DNA of 64,000 nucleotides from positions 1,488,001 through 1,552,000 of the forward strand of contig NZ_CP098478.1 of the NCBI RefSeq assembly GCF_023702675.1. Direction: 5' to 3'. The position numbers and the translations under genes were made by a program. The notes beneath the pieces were generated by a model. The model was not told the DNA's origin, searched no databases, and saw only the letters and a program-made list of their open reading frames with translations. Below are positions 20,611 to 29,895 of this stretch, in pieces. Numbering within the stretch: position 1 is the first letter of the stretch; each line of letters starts with the position of its first letter. The stretch comes from Acinetobacter sp. C26M. GTDB lineage: Bacteria; Pseudomonadota; Gammaproteobacteria; Pseudomonadales; Moraxellaceae.

Positions 20611-21300
20611 ATGATTGATAAAAGTACCCTCACATTGACTGAGGCACTGTCACAGATCAAGGATGGCGCAACCATCATGATTGGTGGCTTTGGCACCGCA
20701 GGACAACCCGCTGAACTGATTGACGGATTGATCGAACTTGGCATCAAAGACCTTATCATTGTCAATAATAATGCCGGTAATGGTGATTATGGTTTGGCCA
20801 AACTGCTTAAAACAGGTGCGGTACGTAAAATCATCTGTTCCTTCCCCCGTCAGTCTGACTCATGGGTGTTCGATGAACTGTATCGTGCTGGCAAGATCGA
20901 ACTGGAACTGGTGCCACAAGGTAATCTAGCGTGCCGTATTCAAGCTGCAGGTATGGGCTTAGGTGCTGTATTTACCCCAACTGGCTTTGGTACTTTATTG
21001 GCAGAAGGCAAGGAAACCCGTCATATCGAGGGTAAAGATTACGTGCTTGAATATCCGATCAAAGCCGACTTTGCCTTGATCAAAGCTCATCAAGGCGATC
21101 GTTGGGGCAATCTGGTTTATAACAAATCTGCACGTAATTTTGGCCCAATCATGTCCATGGCTGCGGATGTCACTATTGCTCAAGTTTCTGAACTGGTCGA
21201 ACTGGGTCAGCTTGATCCTGAACACATTATTACCCCTGGGATTTTTGTACAGCATGTGGTCGCTGTCGATGCAGCCAATGGCATAGGAGCAGAGCAATGA
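20611..21300 (+). CDS. pcaI: 3-oxoadipate CoA-transferase, subunit A
   Basis: 229-residue alpha subunit of beta-ketoadipate:succinyl-CoA transferase, which activates 3-oxoadipate in the penultimate step of the protocatechuate branch. CoA-transferase family I features: IMIGGFGTAGQPAELI near residue 19 and NNNAGNGDYGL. An open frame extends 31 codons upstream, but ATG 20611 gives the known length, begins at the conserved N-terminus and is preceded by AGGAAG. Its stop overlaps the pcaJ start by 4 nt. Confidence 0.95.
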   Translation: MIDKSTLTLTEALSQIKDGATIMIGGFGTAGQPAELIDGLIELGIKDLIIVNNNAGNGDYGLAKLLKTGAVRKIICSFPRQSDSWVFDELYRAGKIELELVPQGNLACRIQAAGMGLGAVFTPTGFGTLLAEGKETRHIEGKDYVLEYPIKADFALIKAHQGDRWGNLVYNKSARNFGPIMSMAADVTIAQVSELVELGQLDPEHIITPGIFVQHVVAVDAANGIGAEQ

Positions 21301-21950
21301 GCTATCAAAAACTAAGCCGTGACCAAATTGCTGAACGTGTCGCACAAGATATTCCCGATGGTGCTTATGTCAATTTAGGCATTGGCCTACCAACCAAGAT
21401 TTCCAATTATCTTCCTGCCGATAAAGATGTGTTCTTACATTCTGAAAATGGCTTGCTGGCATTCGGTCCACCGCCTGCCAAAGGTGAAGAAGATCCTGAA
21501 CTGATCAATGCCGGTAAAGAGTATGTGACCATGCTGACGGGTGGCAGCTTTTTCCATCATGGTGATTCCTTTGCCATGATGCGTGGCGGGCATTTGGATA
21601 TTGCAGTGCTTGGTGCCTTTCAAGTGGCAGCCAATGGTGATCTGGCCAATTGGCATACCGGTGCAGCAGATGCGATTCCTGCGGTGGGTGGTGCAATGGA
21701 TTTGGCGGTAGGTGCCAAGAAAGTATTTATCACCACCGATCACAATACCAAGCAAGGTGAACCCAAGATTGTTGAAACGCTTTCATATCCAGCAACAGGG
21801 TTGAAATGTGTCGATCGTATTTATACCGACTTATGTGTGATTGATGTGACCACAGAAGGTTTAAAAGTGATTGAGAAAGTGGATGGTCTGAGCTTTGATG
21901 AGTTACAGGCATTGACGGGTGCGAAACTGATTGATGCGACGCAAGGATAA
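21297..21950 (+). CDS. pcaJ: 3-oxoadipate CoA-transferase, subunit B
   Basis: 217-residue beta subunit. It carries the catalytic glutamate in the S-E-N-G-L motif (HSENGLLAFG near residue 50) and GIGLPTKISNYLP. The ATGA overlap with pcaI fits stoichiometric synthesis. The 216-nt spacer to pcaF is unusually long for this operon and filled with repeats. Confidence 0.95.
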   Translation: MSYQKLSRDQIAERVAQDIPDGAYVNLGIGLPTKISNYLPADKDVFLHSENGLLAFGPPPAKGEEDPELINAGKEYVTMLTGGSFFHHGDSFAMMRGGHLDIAVLGAFQVAANGDLANWHTGAADAIPAVGGAMDLAVGAKKVFITTDHNTKQGEPKIVETLSYPATGLKCVDRIYTDLCVIDVTTEGLKVIEKVDGLSFDELQALTGAKLIDATQG

Positions 21951-21964
21951 TGAATCCCTCCCAA

Positions 21965-22009
21965 CCTCCCTTTAAGAAAGGGAGGAGTCCCCCTCTTTAT
22001 AAAGAGGGG
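21965..22009. repeat. Two adjacent GC-rich palindromes after pcaJ
   Basis: CCTCCCTTT-aag-AAAGGGAGG (21965-21985) and the perfect palindrome CCCCTCTTTA-TAAAGAGGGG (21990-22009), followed by GTTAGGGGAGATTTTT. I recall this C-rich/G-rich pair as a frequent dispersed intergenic repeat in Moraxellaceae. It could cause partial termination inside the operon. Confidence 0.65.
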
Positions 22010-22023
22010 TTAGGGGAGATTTT

Positions 22024-22125
22024 TAAGGATAAAAATTAACAAAAATCCTTTGTTACTCAGACACAACCTCCCTGTTGTGCTGAGTAACGAGGCGGCATCC
22101 ATGCCGCTGCCGCGAAATATCGACG
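22024..22125. repeat. Structured intergenic element, copy A
   Basis: Parts in order: small stem AAGGAT...ATCCTT around AAAAATTAACAAAA; stem 2 GTTACTCAG-A-CACAAC (22052-22067), loop CTCCCT, GTTGTG-CTGAGTAAC (22074-22088) with one bulged A after 9 bp; stem 3 GGCGGCAT-cc-ATGCCGCT (22091-22108); and a weak fourth hairpin CCGCGA...TCGaCGG. Copy B is at 40629-40714. Lies between pcaJ and pcaF inside the operon. Confidence 0.75.
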
Positions 22126-22166
22126 GAGAATGGCTGAAAGGCCCGAAGTAAAGGACAAGATTTAAA

Positions 22167-23375
22167 ATGAAAAACGCTTATATCATCGATGCCATCCGTA
22201 CCCCATTCGGTCGCTATGCCGGTGGTCTTGCACCTATACGTGCTGATGACCTGGGAGCCATTCCGATTCAGGCCTTGATGCAACGTAATCCTAGCGTGGA
22301 TTGGCAACAAGTCGATGATCTGATCTATGGCTGTGCCAATCAGGCAGGTGAAGACAATCGCAATGTTGGACGTATGTCAGCACTATTGGCAGGTTTACCT
22401 TATCAAGTGCCTGCTACCACAGTGAACCGTTTATGTGGTTCATCACTGGATGCGATTGCCATGGCGGCACGTGCGATTAAAGCCAATGAAGCTGATTTGA
22501 TTATTGCAGGCGGGGTCGAAAGCATGAGCCGTGCGCCCTATGTGATGGGCAAATCCGACAGTGCCTTTGGCCGTAGTCAAAAGATTGAAGACACCACCAT
22601 GGGCTGGCGTTTTATCAATCCAAAACTCAAAGAGCTGCATGGTGTAGATACCATGCCACAAACGGCTGAAAACGTGGCGGAACAATTCAATATTAACCGT
22701 GCCGATCAAGACCAATTTGCGCTTAACAGCCAACAACGTACTGCAACCGCGCAAGTCAATGGCTTCTTCGCCAACGAAATTACTCCTGTGACGATTCCAC
22801 AGCGTAAGGGTGATGCGATTGTGGTGGATACCGATGAGCATCCACGTGCTTCAACCACATTGGAAGCGTTGACTAAACTCAAAGGTGTGGTGAAAGCCGA
22901 AGGTACCGTCACAGCAGGTAATGCCTCTGGGATTAATGATGGTGCAGCAGCGTTGCTGATCGCTTCTGATGGAGCGGTAGAAAAATACCAGCTCAAGCCA
23001 CGTGCCAAAATCATTGCCGCGACTACCGTTGGGGTTGAGCCACGGATTATGGGTTTTGCGCCTGCACCTGCAATCAAGAAATTACTGAAACAGGCCAATC
23101 TCACGCTAGAACAAATGGACGTGATTGAACTGAATGAAGCTTTTGCGGCACAGGCTTTAGCCGTGACCCGTGATTTAGGCTTAAGTGATGACGATGCACG
23201 AATTAACCCGAATGGTGGTGCAATTGCCTTGGGTCATCCTTTAGGTGCTTCAGGTGCGCGTATAGTCACCACCGCATTGAATCAGCTTGAACAGATCAAA
23301 GGTCAATATGCCTTGTGTTCGATGTGTATTGGTGTTGGTCAAGGCATTGCACTGATTATTGAACGTGTTGAGTGA
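22167..23375 (+). CDS. pcaF: 3-oxoadipyl-CoA thiolase
   Basis: 402-residue thiolase that cleaves 3-oxoadipyl-CoA to succinyl-CoA and acetyl-CoA. The acyl-accepting Cys lies in NRLCGSSLDAI near residue 90. The base His is in GGAIALGHPLGASGAR near residue 355, and the second Cys in CSMCIGVGQG near residue 388. The N-terminus DAIRTPFGRYAGGLA is typical of PcaF/PaaJ. RBS is AAAGGAC before ATG. Confidence 0.96.
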   Translation: MKNAYIIDAIRTPFGRYAGGLAPIRADDLGAIPIQALMQRNPSVDWQQVDDLIYGCANQAGEDNRNVGRMSALLAGLPYQVPATTVNRLCGSSLDAIAMAARAIKANEADLIIAGGVESMSRAPYVMGKSDSAFGRSQKIEDTTMGWRFINPKLKELHGVDTMPQTAENVAEQFNINRADQDQFALNSQQRTATAQVNGFFANEITPVTIPQRKGDAIVVDTDEHPRASTTLEALTKLKGVVKAEGTVTAGNASGINDGAAALLIASDGAVEKYQLKPRAKIIAATTVGVEPRIMGFAPAPAIKKLLKQANLTLEQMDVIELNEAFAAQALAVTRDLGLSDDDARINPNGGAIALGHPLGASGARIVTTALNQLEQIKGQYALCSMCIGVGQGIALIIERVE

Positions 23376-23383
23376 GGTCTGCT

Positions 23384-24733
23384 ATGAGCCAGTTATACGC
23401 CAGCTTATTTTACCAGCCTGAAGTCACTGCCATTTTTAGTGATCAAGCTTTATTGAGTTATATGATTCAAGCCGAAGTGGATTTAGCCAAAGCTCAGGCA
23501 CAGGTTAATGTGATTCCTAGCTCTGCCGCAAGCATCATTGAACAGGTGGGTCAAAATGCTGTAGCACAAATCAATATGGATGCATTGGCTACAGCAGCTG
23601 GACTGGCAGGTAATGTGGCGATTCCATTAGTAAAACAATTCACCGCTTTGGTGAAACAGCATGATGAAGACGCTTCACGCTATGTGCATTGGGGTGCGAC
23701 CAGTCAAGACATCATTGATACAGCAACGATTTTGCAGTGTCGTGATGCTTTGGCTTTGATCGAACAGCAATTACAGCAAGCGTATCAAATCTCCTTAAAG
23801 CAAGCTCAGCAATATCGCCATCAAGTCATGATTGGACGGACGTGGTTACAACAAGCTTTGCCGATTACTTTGGGACATAAGTTTGCACGTTGGGCGGCAG
23901 CTTTGAAGCGTGATCTTGATCGCTTACAGGCAATGAAAACTCGCGTATTGACTGCACAACTCGGTGGTGCAGTAGGTTCACTGGCATCTTTACAAGATCA
24001 AGGTTCGGCGGTGGTCGAAGCTTTTGCAGCACAACTCAAGTTAACAGCACCTGAGTGTACATGGCATGGTGAACGAGACCGTATGGTTGAAATTGCCAGT
24101 ACCCTTGCTTTGGTTGTTGGCAATGTTGGCAAGATGGCAAAAGACTGGTCATTACTGATGCAAACCGAAATCGCAGAAGTTTTTGAACCAGCAGCAAAAG
24201 GGCGTGGTGGTTCATCGACCATGCCGCATAAGCGTAATCCTGTGGCAGCAGCTTCAATTCTTGCAGCAGCCAATCGTGTACCTGCCTTAATGGCGAGCGT
24301 CTATCAAAGTATGGTGCAAGAGCATGAACGTGCTTTGGGCGCTTGGCATGCAGAATGGCTGGCAATCCCAGAAATTTTTCAGTTATGTGCAGGTGCTTTA
24401 GAACGTAGTTGCGATGTGCTTGAGCACATGCAAGTCAATTCAGACGCGATGCGACGTAATCTTGAATGTACACAGGGTTTAATCATGGCAGAAGCTGTGA
24501 TGATGGCACTTGCGCCCAAGATTGGTCGTTTAGATGCACACCATTTGGTTGAGCAAGCATGTCAGCAAGCAGTTACTCAACAGCAGCATTTAAAAACTAT
24601 CTTGTCAGCGATGCATGAAGTTAGCACTCATTTTAATGATCAGGCATTGGATGAATTGTTCATGCCAGCATCTTACCTTGGCAATATTCAAGCCCAAATT
24701 GATGCTGTGCTACACGCAGCACAAGGAGAGTAA
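23384..24733 (+). CDS. pcaB: 3-carboxy-cis,cis-muconate cycloisomerase
   Basis: 449-residue member of the fumarase/aspartase superfamily. It lactonises 3-carboxymuconate to 4-carboxymuconolactone. Seen: VHWGATSQDIIDT near residue 105, the signature loop GGSSTMPHKRNPV near residue 275, and RTWLQQALPIT. The open frame begins 4 codons earlier at GTG 23372 inside the pcaF stop; ATG 23384 is preferred because GAGG lies 8 nt upstream. Confidence 0.95.
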   Translation: MSQLYASLFYQPEVTAIFSDQALLSYMIQAEVDLAKAQAQVNVIPSSAASIIEQVGQNAVAQINMDALATAAGLAGNVAIPLVKQFTALVKQHDEDASRYVHWGATSQDIIDTATILQCRDALALIEQQLQQAYQISLKQAQQYRHQVMIGRTWLQQALPITLGHKFARWAAALKRDLDRLQAMKTRVLTAQLGGAVGSLASLQDQGSAVVEAFAAQLKLTAPECTWHGERDRMVEIASTLALVVGNVGKMAKDWSLLMQTEIAEVFEPAAKGRGGSSTMPHKRNPVAAASILAAANRVPALMASVYQSMVQEHERALGAWHAEWLAIPEIFQLCAGALERSCDVLEHMQVNSDAMRRNLECTQGLIMAEAVMMALAPKIGRLDAHHLVEQACQQAVTQQQHLKTILSAMHEVSTHFNDQALDELFMPASYLGNIQAQIDAVLHAAQGE

Positions 24734-24737
24734 GCAC

Positions 24738-25523
24738 ATGATCACGCATATCAATAATCGTCAAGGACATCCACTTGCAGTTCAAGTGCAAGGGCTAAAA
24801 GATGCGCCAGTCATCATGTTCTCCAACTCTTTGGGAACCGATCATGGCATGTGGCAGGCACAAGTTGCAGCTTTGGCTGATCATTATCAAATTATTAGCT
24901 ATGACACACGTGGGCATGGTGCAAGCGCAGTCATTGCCAATAGCACCCTGCAAAATCTGGCAGAAGATGTGGTTGATATCCTAGATGCCTTAGCCATTGA
25001 AAAAGTTCATTTCTGTGGCATTTCAATGGGCGGGATTACCGCATTGGCTTTAGCGATCTATCATGCCGAACGTTTTAACAGTATTAGCGTGGCGAACTCA
25101 GCTGCAAAAATTGGTACTGCCGAAGCGTGGAATACCCGTGCAGAGAGTGTTGAACAAAACGGTTTGGCTGACATTGTAAAGACCACGCATACACGTTGGT
25201 TTAGTGAACATTTTGATTATGCGCATGATGTTTTAGCGCAAAAGACCATTCAAAGTCTTGCAGTGACACCTGCACAAGGTTATGCCAATGCATGTCGTGC
25301 TTTAGCTGATGCAGATGTTCGAGATCAACTGCATCAAATTCAGATTCCAACGTTAATTATTGCAGGGCAGTACGATCCTGTCACAACGGTTCAAGATGCA
25401 GAGTTTATGCATCAACTCATTACAACCAGTCAGCTTGAAATCTTGGCAGCGTCGCATCTATCCAATATTGAACAACCACAAGTATTCAATCAGACATTGT
25501 CCAAGTTTATTCAAAACATATAA
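24738..25523 (+). CDS. pcaD: 3-oxoadipate enol-lactone hydrolase
   Basis: 261-residue alpha/beta hydrolase that opens the 3-oxoadipate enol-lactone. The oxyanion region NSLGTDHGMW (near residue 30), nucleophile elbow GISMGGITAL (near residue 96), Asp in AGQYDPVT and His in ASHLSNIEQP form the triad. A longer frame starts at 24615 within pcaB; ATG 24738 is chosen because AAGGAG sits 9 nt before it and the protein then starts at the conserved N-terminus. Confidence 0.95.
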   Translation: MITHINNRQGHPLAVQVQGLKDAPVIMFSNSLGTDHGMWQAQVAALADHYQIISYDTRGHGASAVIANSTLQNLAEDVVDILDALAIEKVHFCGISMGGITALALAIYHAERFNSISVANSAAKIGTAEAWNTRAESVEQNGLADIVKTTHTRWFSEHFDYAHDVLAQKTIQSLAVTPAQGYANACRALADADVRDQLHQIQIPTLIIAGQYDPVTTVQDAEFMHQLITTSQLEILAASHLSNIEQPQVFNQTLSKFIQNI

Positions 25524-25564
25524 CCATAAGGGTTAGAAAGGAATTCGCCTACAAGGAGGCAACT

Positions 25565-26917
25565 ATGGCACAGGAATTTGCTGCCCAAAAAAACAGTATG
25601 GATGCACAGGCACTGATTAATGAGGCACCTGTAAGCAAGTATCAATGGATGATCGCAATTATTTGTTTTCTCATTGTATTTGTCGATGGAATCGATACTG
25701 CAGCAATGGGTTTTATTGCACCTGCTTTGGCTCAGGATTGGGGCATTGATCGCTCACAACTCGGGCCAGTAATGAGTGCTGCACTCGGTGGCATGATCAT
25801 TGGAGCATTGGTTTCAGGACCAACAGCAGATCGGTTTGGACGAAAAATTGTTTTAACCATCTCCATGTTGATTTTTGGTGGTTTTACCTTGGCTTCGGCT
25901 TATGCGCCAGACTTAAATAGTTTGGTGGTATTGCGCTTTTTAACGGGTATTGGTTTAGGCGCAGCGATGCCGAATGCGACCACCTTGTTTTCAGAATACT
26001 GTCCGCAACGGAGTCGCTCTTTACTGGTGACTTGTATGTTCTGTGGTTACAACTTAGGTATGGCTACTGGTGGTTTTATCAGCAGTTGGCTTATTCCGAC
26101 TTATGGTTGGCATAGTCTGTTTTTGTTGGGTGGATGGACACCATTAATTCTGATGGTGTTGGTAATTTTTTTATTACCTGAGTCTTATCGCTTCCTGATC
26201 GTGAAAGGTCAAGACCCTGCAAAAGTCCGCAAAATTTTAAGTCATATTGCACCTGAAAAAGTTCAAACAGTCGAGCATTTCCATATTCCAGAAGAACAGT
26301 CTGCTGTTGCAGAAAAGAAAAATGTGTTTGGCATGCTGTTCTCCAAACAATATGCCAAAGGCACGGTTTTATTGTGGTCGACCTATTTTATGGGTTTGGT
26401 GGTGATTTATTTGCTGACCAGTTGGTTACCAACCTTGATGCGTGAAACGGGCGCAACCATGGAGCGTGCCGCATTTATCGGTGGATTGTTCCAATTCGGT
26501 GGCGTACTCAGTGCCTTGTTCATTGGTTGGGCAATGGATCGCTTTAATCCAAATCGCATTATTTCGGGCTTCTATTTTATTGCAGGTTTATTTGCTGTTG
26601 CTGTTGGGCAAAGCCTGAGCAATCCAACTCTATTGGCCGTGTTGGTGCTTTGTGCAGGGATTGCCATTAATGGTGCGCAATCGTCTATGCCAGCCTTAAG
26701 TGCGCGCTTCTATCCAACCCAATGTCGTGCAACTGGTATTGCATGGATGACAGGAATTGGTCGTTTTGGTGCCGTGTTTGGTGCATGGATTGGTGCCGTG
26801 TTATTGGGCAATGACTGGTCATTTACCGCAATTCTCAGTTTATTGATGATTCCTGCTACGGCAGCGGCCATCGCAATTTTTGTTAAATCGCTAGTTGCTC
26901 ATACCGATGCAACCTAA
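25565..26917 (+). CDS. pcaK: 4-hydroxybenzoate/protocatechuate transporter, MFS
   Basis: 450-residue twelve-helix carrier of the aromatic acid:H+ symporter family. The motif DGIDTAAMGFIAPAL lies in helix 1 (near residue 40), GPTADRFGRK in the 2-3 loop (near residue 90), and the matching GWAMDRFNPNR in the 8-9 loop. Preceded by a strong AAGGAGGC RBS. Its place between pcaD and pcaC is the Acinetobacter order. Confidence 0.94.
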   Translation: MAQEFAAQKNSMDAQALINEAPVSKYQWMIAIICFLIVFVDGIDTAAMGFIAPALAQDWGIDRSQLGPVMSAALGGMIIGALVSGPTADRFGRKIVLTISMLIFGGFTLASAYAPDLNSLVVLRFLTGIGLGAAMPNATTLFSEYCPQRSRSLLVTCMFCGYNLGMATGGFISSWLIPTYGWHSLFLLGGWTPLILMVLVIFLLPESYRFLIVKGQDPAKVRKILSHIAPEKVQTVEHFHIPEEQSAVAEKKNVFGMLFSKQYAKGTVLLWSTYFMGLVVIYLLTSWLPTLMRETGATMERAAFIGGLFQFGGVLSALFIGWAMDRFNPNRIISGFYFIAGLFAVAVGQSLSNPTLLAVLVLCAGIAINGAQSSMPALSARFYPTQCRATGIAWMTGIGRFGAVFGAWIGAVLLGNDWSFTAILSLLMIPATAAAIAIFVKSLVAHTDAT

Positions 26918-26949
26918 GGCTCATATTTTCAAGATGAGGAGCAACGTTC

Positions 26950-28099
<1,150 letters not shown>

Positions 28100-28111
28100 G
28101 GGAGTCATACG

Positions 28112-28741
28112 ATGAATGCATGGAATTTTCAGGAATTAAAGGAAACCCCATCACAAACGGGTGGCCCTTATGTTCATATCGGTTTACTACCACAACAAGC
28201 CAATATCGAAGTATTTGAGCATAACTTTGATAACCAGTTAGTCAATGAGCAAACGCAAGGACAACGTATTCGTCTCGAAGGTCAAGTATTTGATGGTCTT
28301 GGTTTGCCATTAAGAGATGTATTGCTGGAAATCTGGCAGGCGGATGCCAATGGGGTTTATCCAAGTCAGGCAGACACCCAAGGTAAAACTGCCGATCCAC
28401 ATTTTCTGGGCTGGGGCCGTACAGGTGCCAATTTTGAAACAGGCTTCTGGAGTTTTAATACGGTAAAACCAGGCGCTGTTGCAGGCCGTAAAGGTTCAAT
28501 TCAGGCACCGCATATCGCAGTCGCAGTGTTTGCCCGCGGTATCAATATTGGTTTGCATACGCGTATTTATTTTGAAGATGAAGTGGATGCCAATGCCAAT
28601 GATCCTGTTTTAAACAGCATTGAATGGGCGGTACGTCGCCAGACTTTAATCGCCAAACGCAGTGAAGTGGATGGTGAAGTGGTTTATCGCTTTGATATCC
28701 GTATTCAGGGTGATGATGAAACAGTGTTCTTTGATATTTAA
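28112..28741 (+). CDS. pcaG: Protocatechuate 3,4-dioxygenase alpha chain
   Basis: 209-residue alpha subunit. Same fold as PcaH but without the iron ligands (positions equivalent to HIH read HIAVAVF), as expected for this subunit. It contributes to the substrate pocket through the N-terminal TPSQTGGPYVHIGL segment. Length matches Acinetobacter PcaG. Confidence 0.97.
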   Translation: MNAWNFQELKETPSQTGGPYVHIGLLPQQANIEVFEHNFDNQLVNEQTQGQRIRLEGQVFDGLGLPLRDVLLEIWQADANGVYPSQADTQGKTADPHFLGWGRTGANFETGFWSFNTVKPGAVAGRKGSIQAPHIAVAVFARGINIGLHTRIYFEDEVDANANDPVLNSIEWAVRRQTLIAKRSEVDGEVVYRFDIRIQGDDETVFFDI

Positions 28742-29034
28742 ATATATTAAAGAAACGTATGTAGAAATTAGCTATTTGGGAATGTCATCTGCAACCTGAG
28801 CGAAGATAAACAAAGCAACGCTTTGTCTGAGCGCAAGACGAGTAGCTATGCTACGAATGTGGTATCAGAAGTGAACTTTACGGGATGACAATGCTTTTGC
28901 CCTTACGAAGCTTCAAGCGCTTCTCAGGGCGAAACCAAAGTAAGTCCAGCTGAAAGCTTATCCGAAAATTGGATGAGAACCTAGCAAGACGCCGCAGTGT
29001 AACAACACAATAATTTCGACTAAGGAAAATATTC
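28742..29034. repeat. 293-nt repeat-like spacer between pcaG and quiB
   Basis: No gene. Terminal inverted repeats GTCATC (28784-28789) and GATGAC (28884-28889) enclose a hairpin ACAAAGC-aac-GCTTTGT (28810-28826), two copies of CTGAGCG and GTAGC-tat-GCTAC. A second nested stem TTTGCCCT...AGGGCGAAA with inner GAAGC...GCTTC follows (28895-28934). This resembles a dispersed intergenic repeat. The quiB RBS AAGGA is at its end. Confidence 0.55.
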
Positions 29035-29874
29035 ATGGATATGAAAACATTGGCAGCGTTAATGCTGCTGGTCAGCCCTTTATTTACGGTTCAAATGACC
29101 CAAGCTCAAGTGAATTTGTCAAATTCAGTTGAATTAGCTGAACTGGCAAAGTTGCCTGTGAAAACTATTGTACCAATCACAGCCAAAACCAAAGAACAGG
29201 CAATTGCTCAGGCAAAAGTGATTGCAGCGAATGCCGATGCAGATCTCGCGGAGTTTCGGATTGATTTACTGAGCTTTGCCAGTGATAGCAAGCAAGTGAT
29301 TGCCTTGGGACATGAATTAAAACAGATTCTAGGTACTAAGCCGATGATTGCCACCATTCGTACTCATAACGAAGGTGGGCAATTGACCATTAGCGATGCA
29401 AATTATGGCAAGACCTATCAAGCGTATTTACAGCAGCCATTTATGGACATGCTCGATGTGGAAATGTTCCGTGATCAGCACATTGTGAAGAATACCGTCA
29501 AATTGGCACATGCGAAAAAAGTGCTGATTGTGATGTCGAATCATGATTTTCAAAAAACACCATCTGAGGCCGAAATCATCAAGCGCTTACTTAAACAGGA
29601 TGAGTTAGGCGCCGATATTCTTAAAATTGCAGTGATGCCGCAAAGCAAACAGGATGTATTCACCTTAATGAATGCGACTTTAAAAGTGAGTCAGCAATCT
29701 AAAAAGCCATTACTCACCATGTCGATGGGGAAACTCGGGACGATTTCTCGAATTGCCACAGCAAATATGGGTGGCAGCTTTAGTTTTGGCATGATTGGTG
29801 AAGCATCAGCGCCAGGGCAGATTGATGTAACTCAACTAAAACAGTTTTTAAAAACGGTTCAACCAACACAATAA
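29035..29874 (+). CDS. quiB: Periplasmic type I 3-dehydroquinate dehydratase (catabolic)
   Basis: 279-residue class I dehydroquinase that dehydrates 3-dehydroquinate to 3-dehydroshikimate. An N-terminal signal peptide (about 1-25, MDMKTLAALMLLVSPLF, cleavage near AQA) places it in the periplasm. Active-site parts: E-x-R in AEFRIDLL, the general base His in VIMSNHDFQKTP near residue 171, the Schiff-base Lys in ADILKIAVMP near residue 196, and SMGKLGTISRI. It is the second enzyme of the quinate branch and leads the qui part of the operon. Confidence 0.93.
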   Translation: MDMKTLAALMLLVSPLFTVQMTQAQVNLSNSVELAELAKLPVKTIVPITAKTKEQAIAQAKVIAANADADLAEFRIDLLSFASDSKQVIALGHELKQILGTKPMIATIRTHNEGGQLTISDANYGKTYQAYLQQPFMDMLDVEMFRDQHIVKNTVKLAHAKKVLIVMSNHDFQKTPSEAEIIKRLLKQDELGADILKIAVMPQSKQDVFTLMNATLKVSQQSKKPLLTMSMGKLGTISRIATANMGGSFSFGMIGEASAPGQIDVTQLKQFLKTVQPTQ

Positions 29875-29895
29875 TTTAAAAAGGATTTTTTAAAC

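Noticed and set aside
22052..22088. Integron attC site for the structured element
   Set aside because: A bulged stem recalls attC, but the conserved R/R' core sites are not present and no gene cassette or integrase is nearby.
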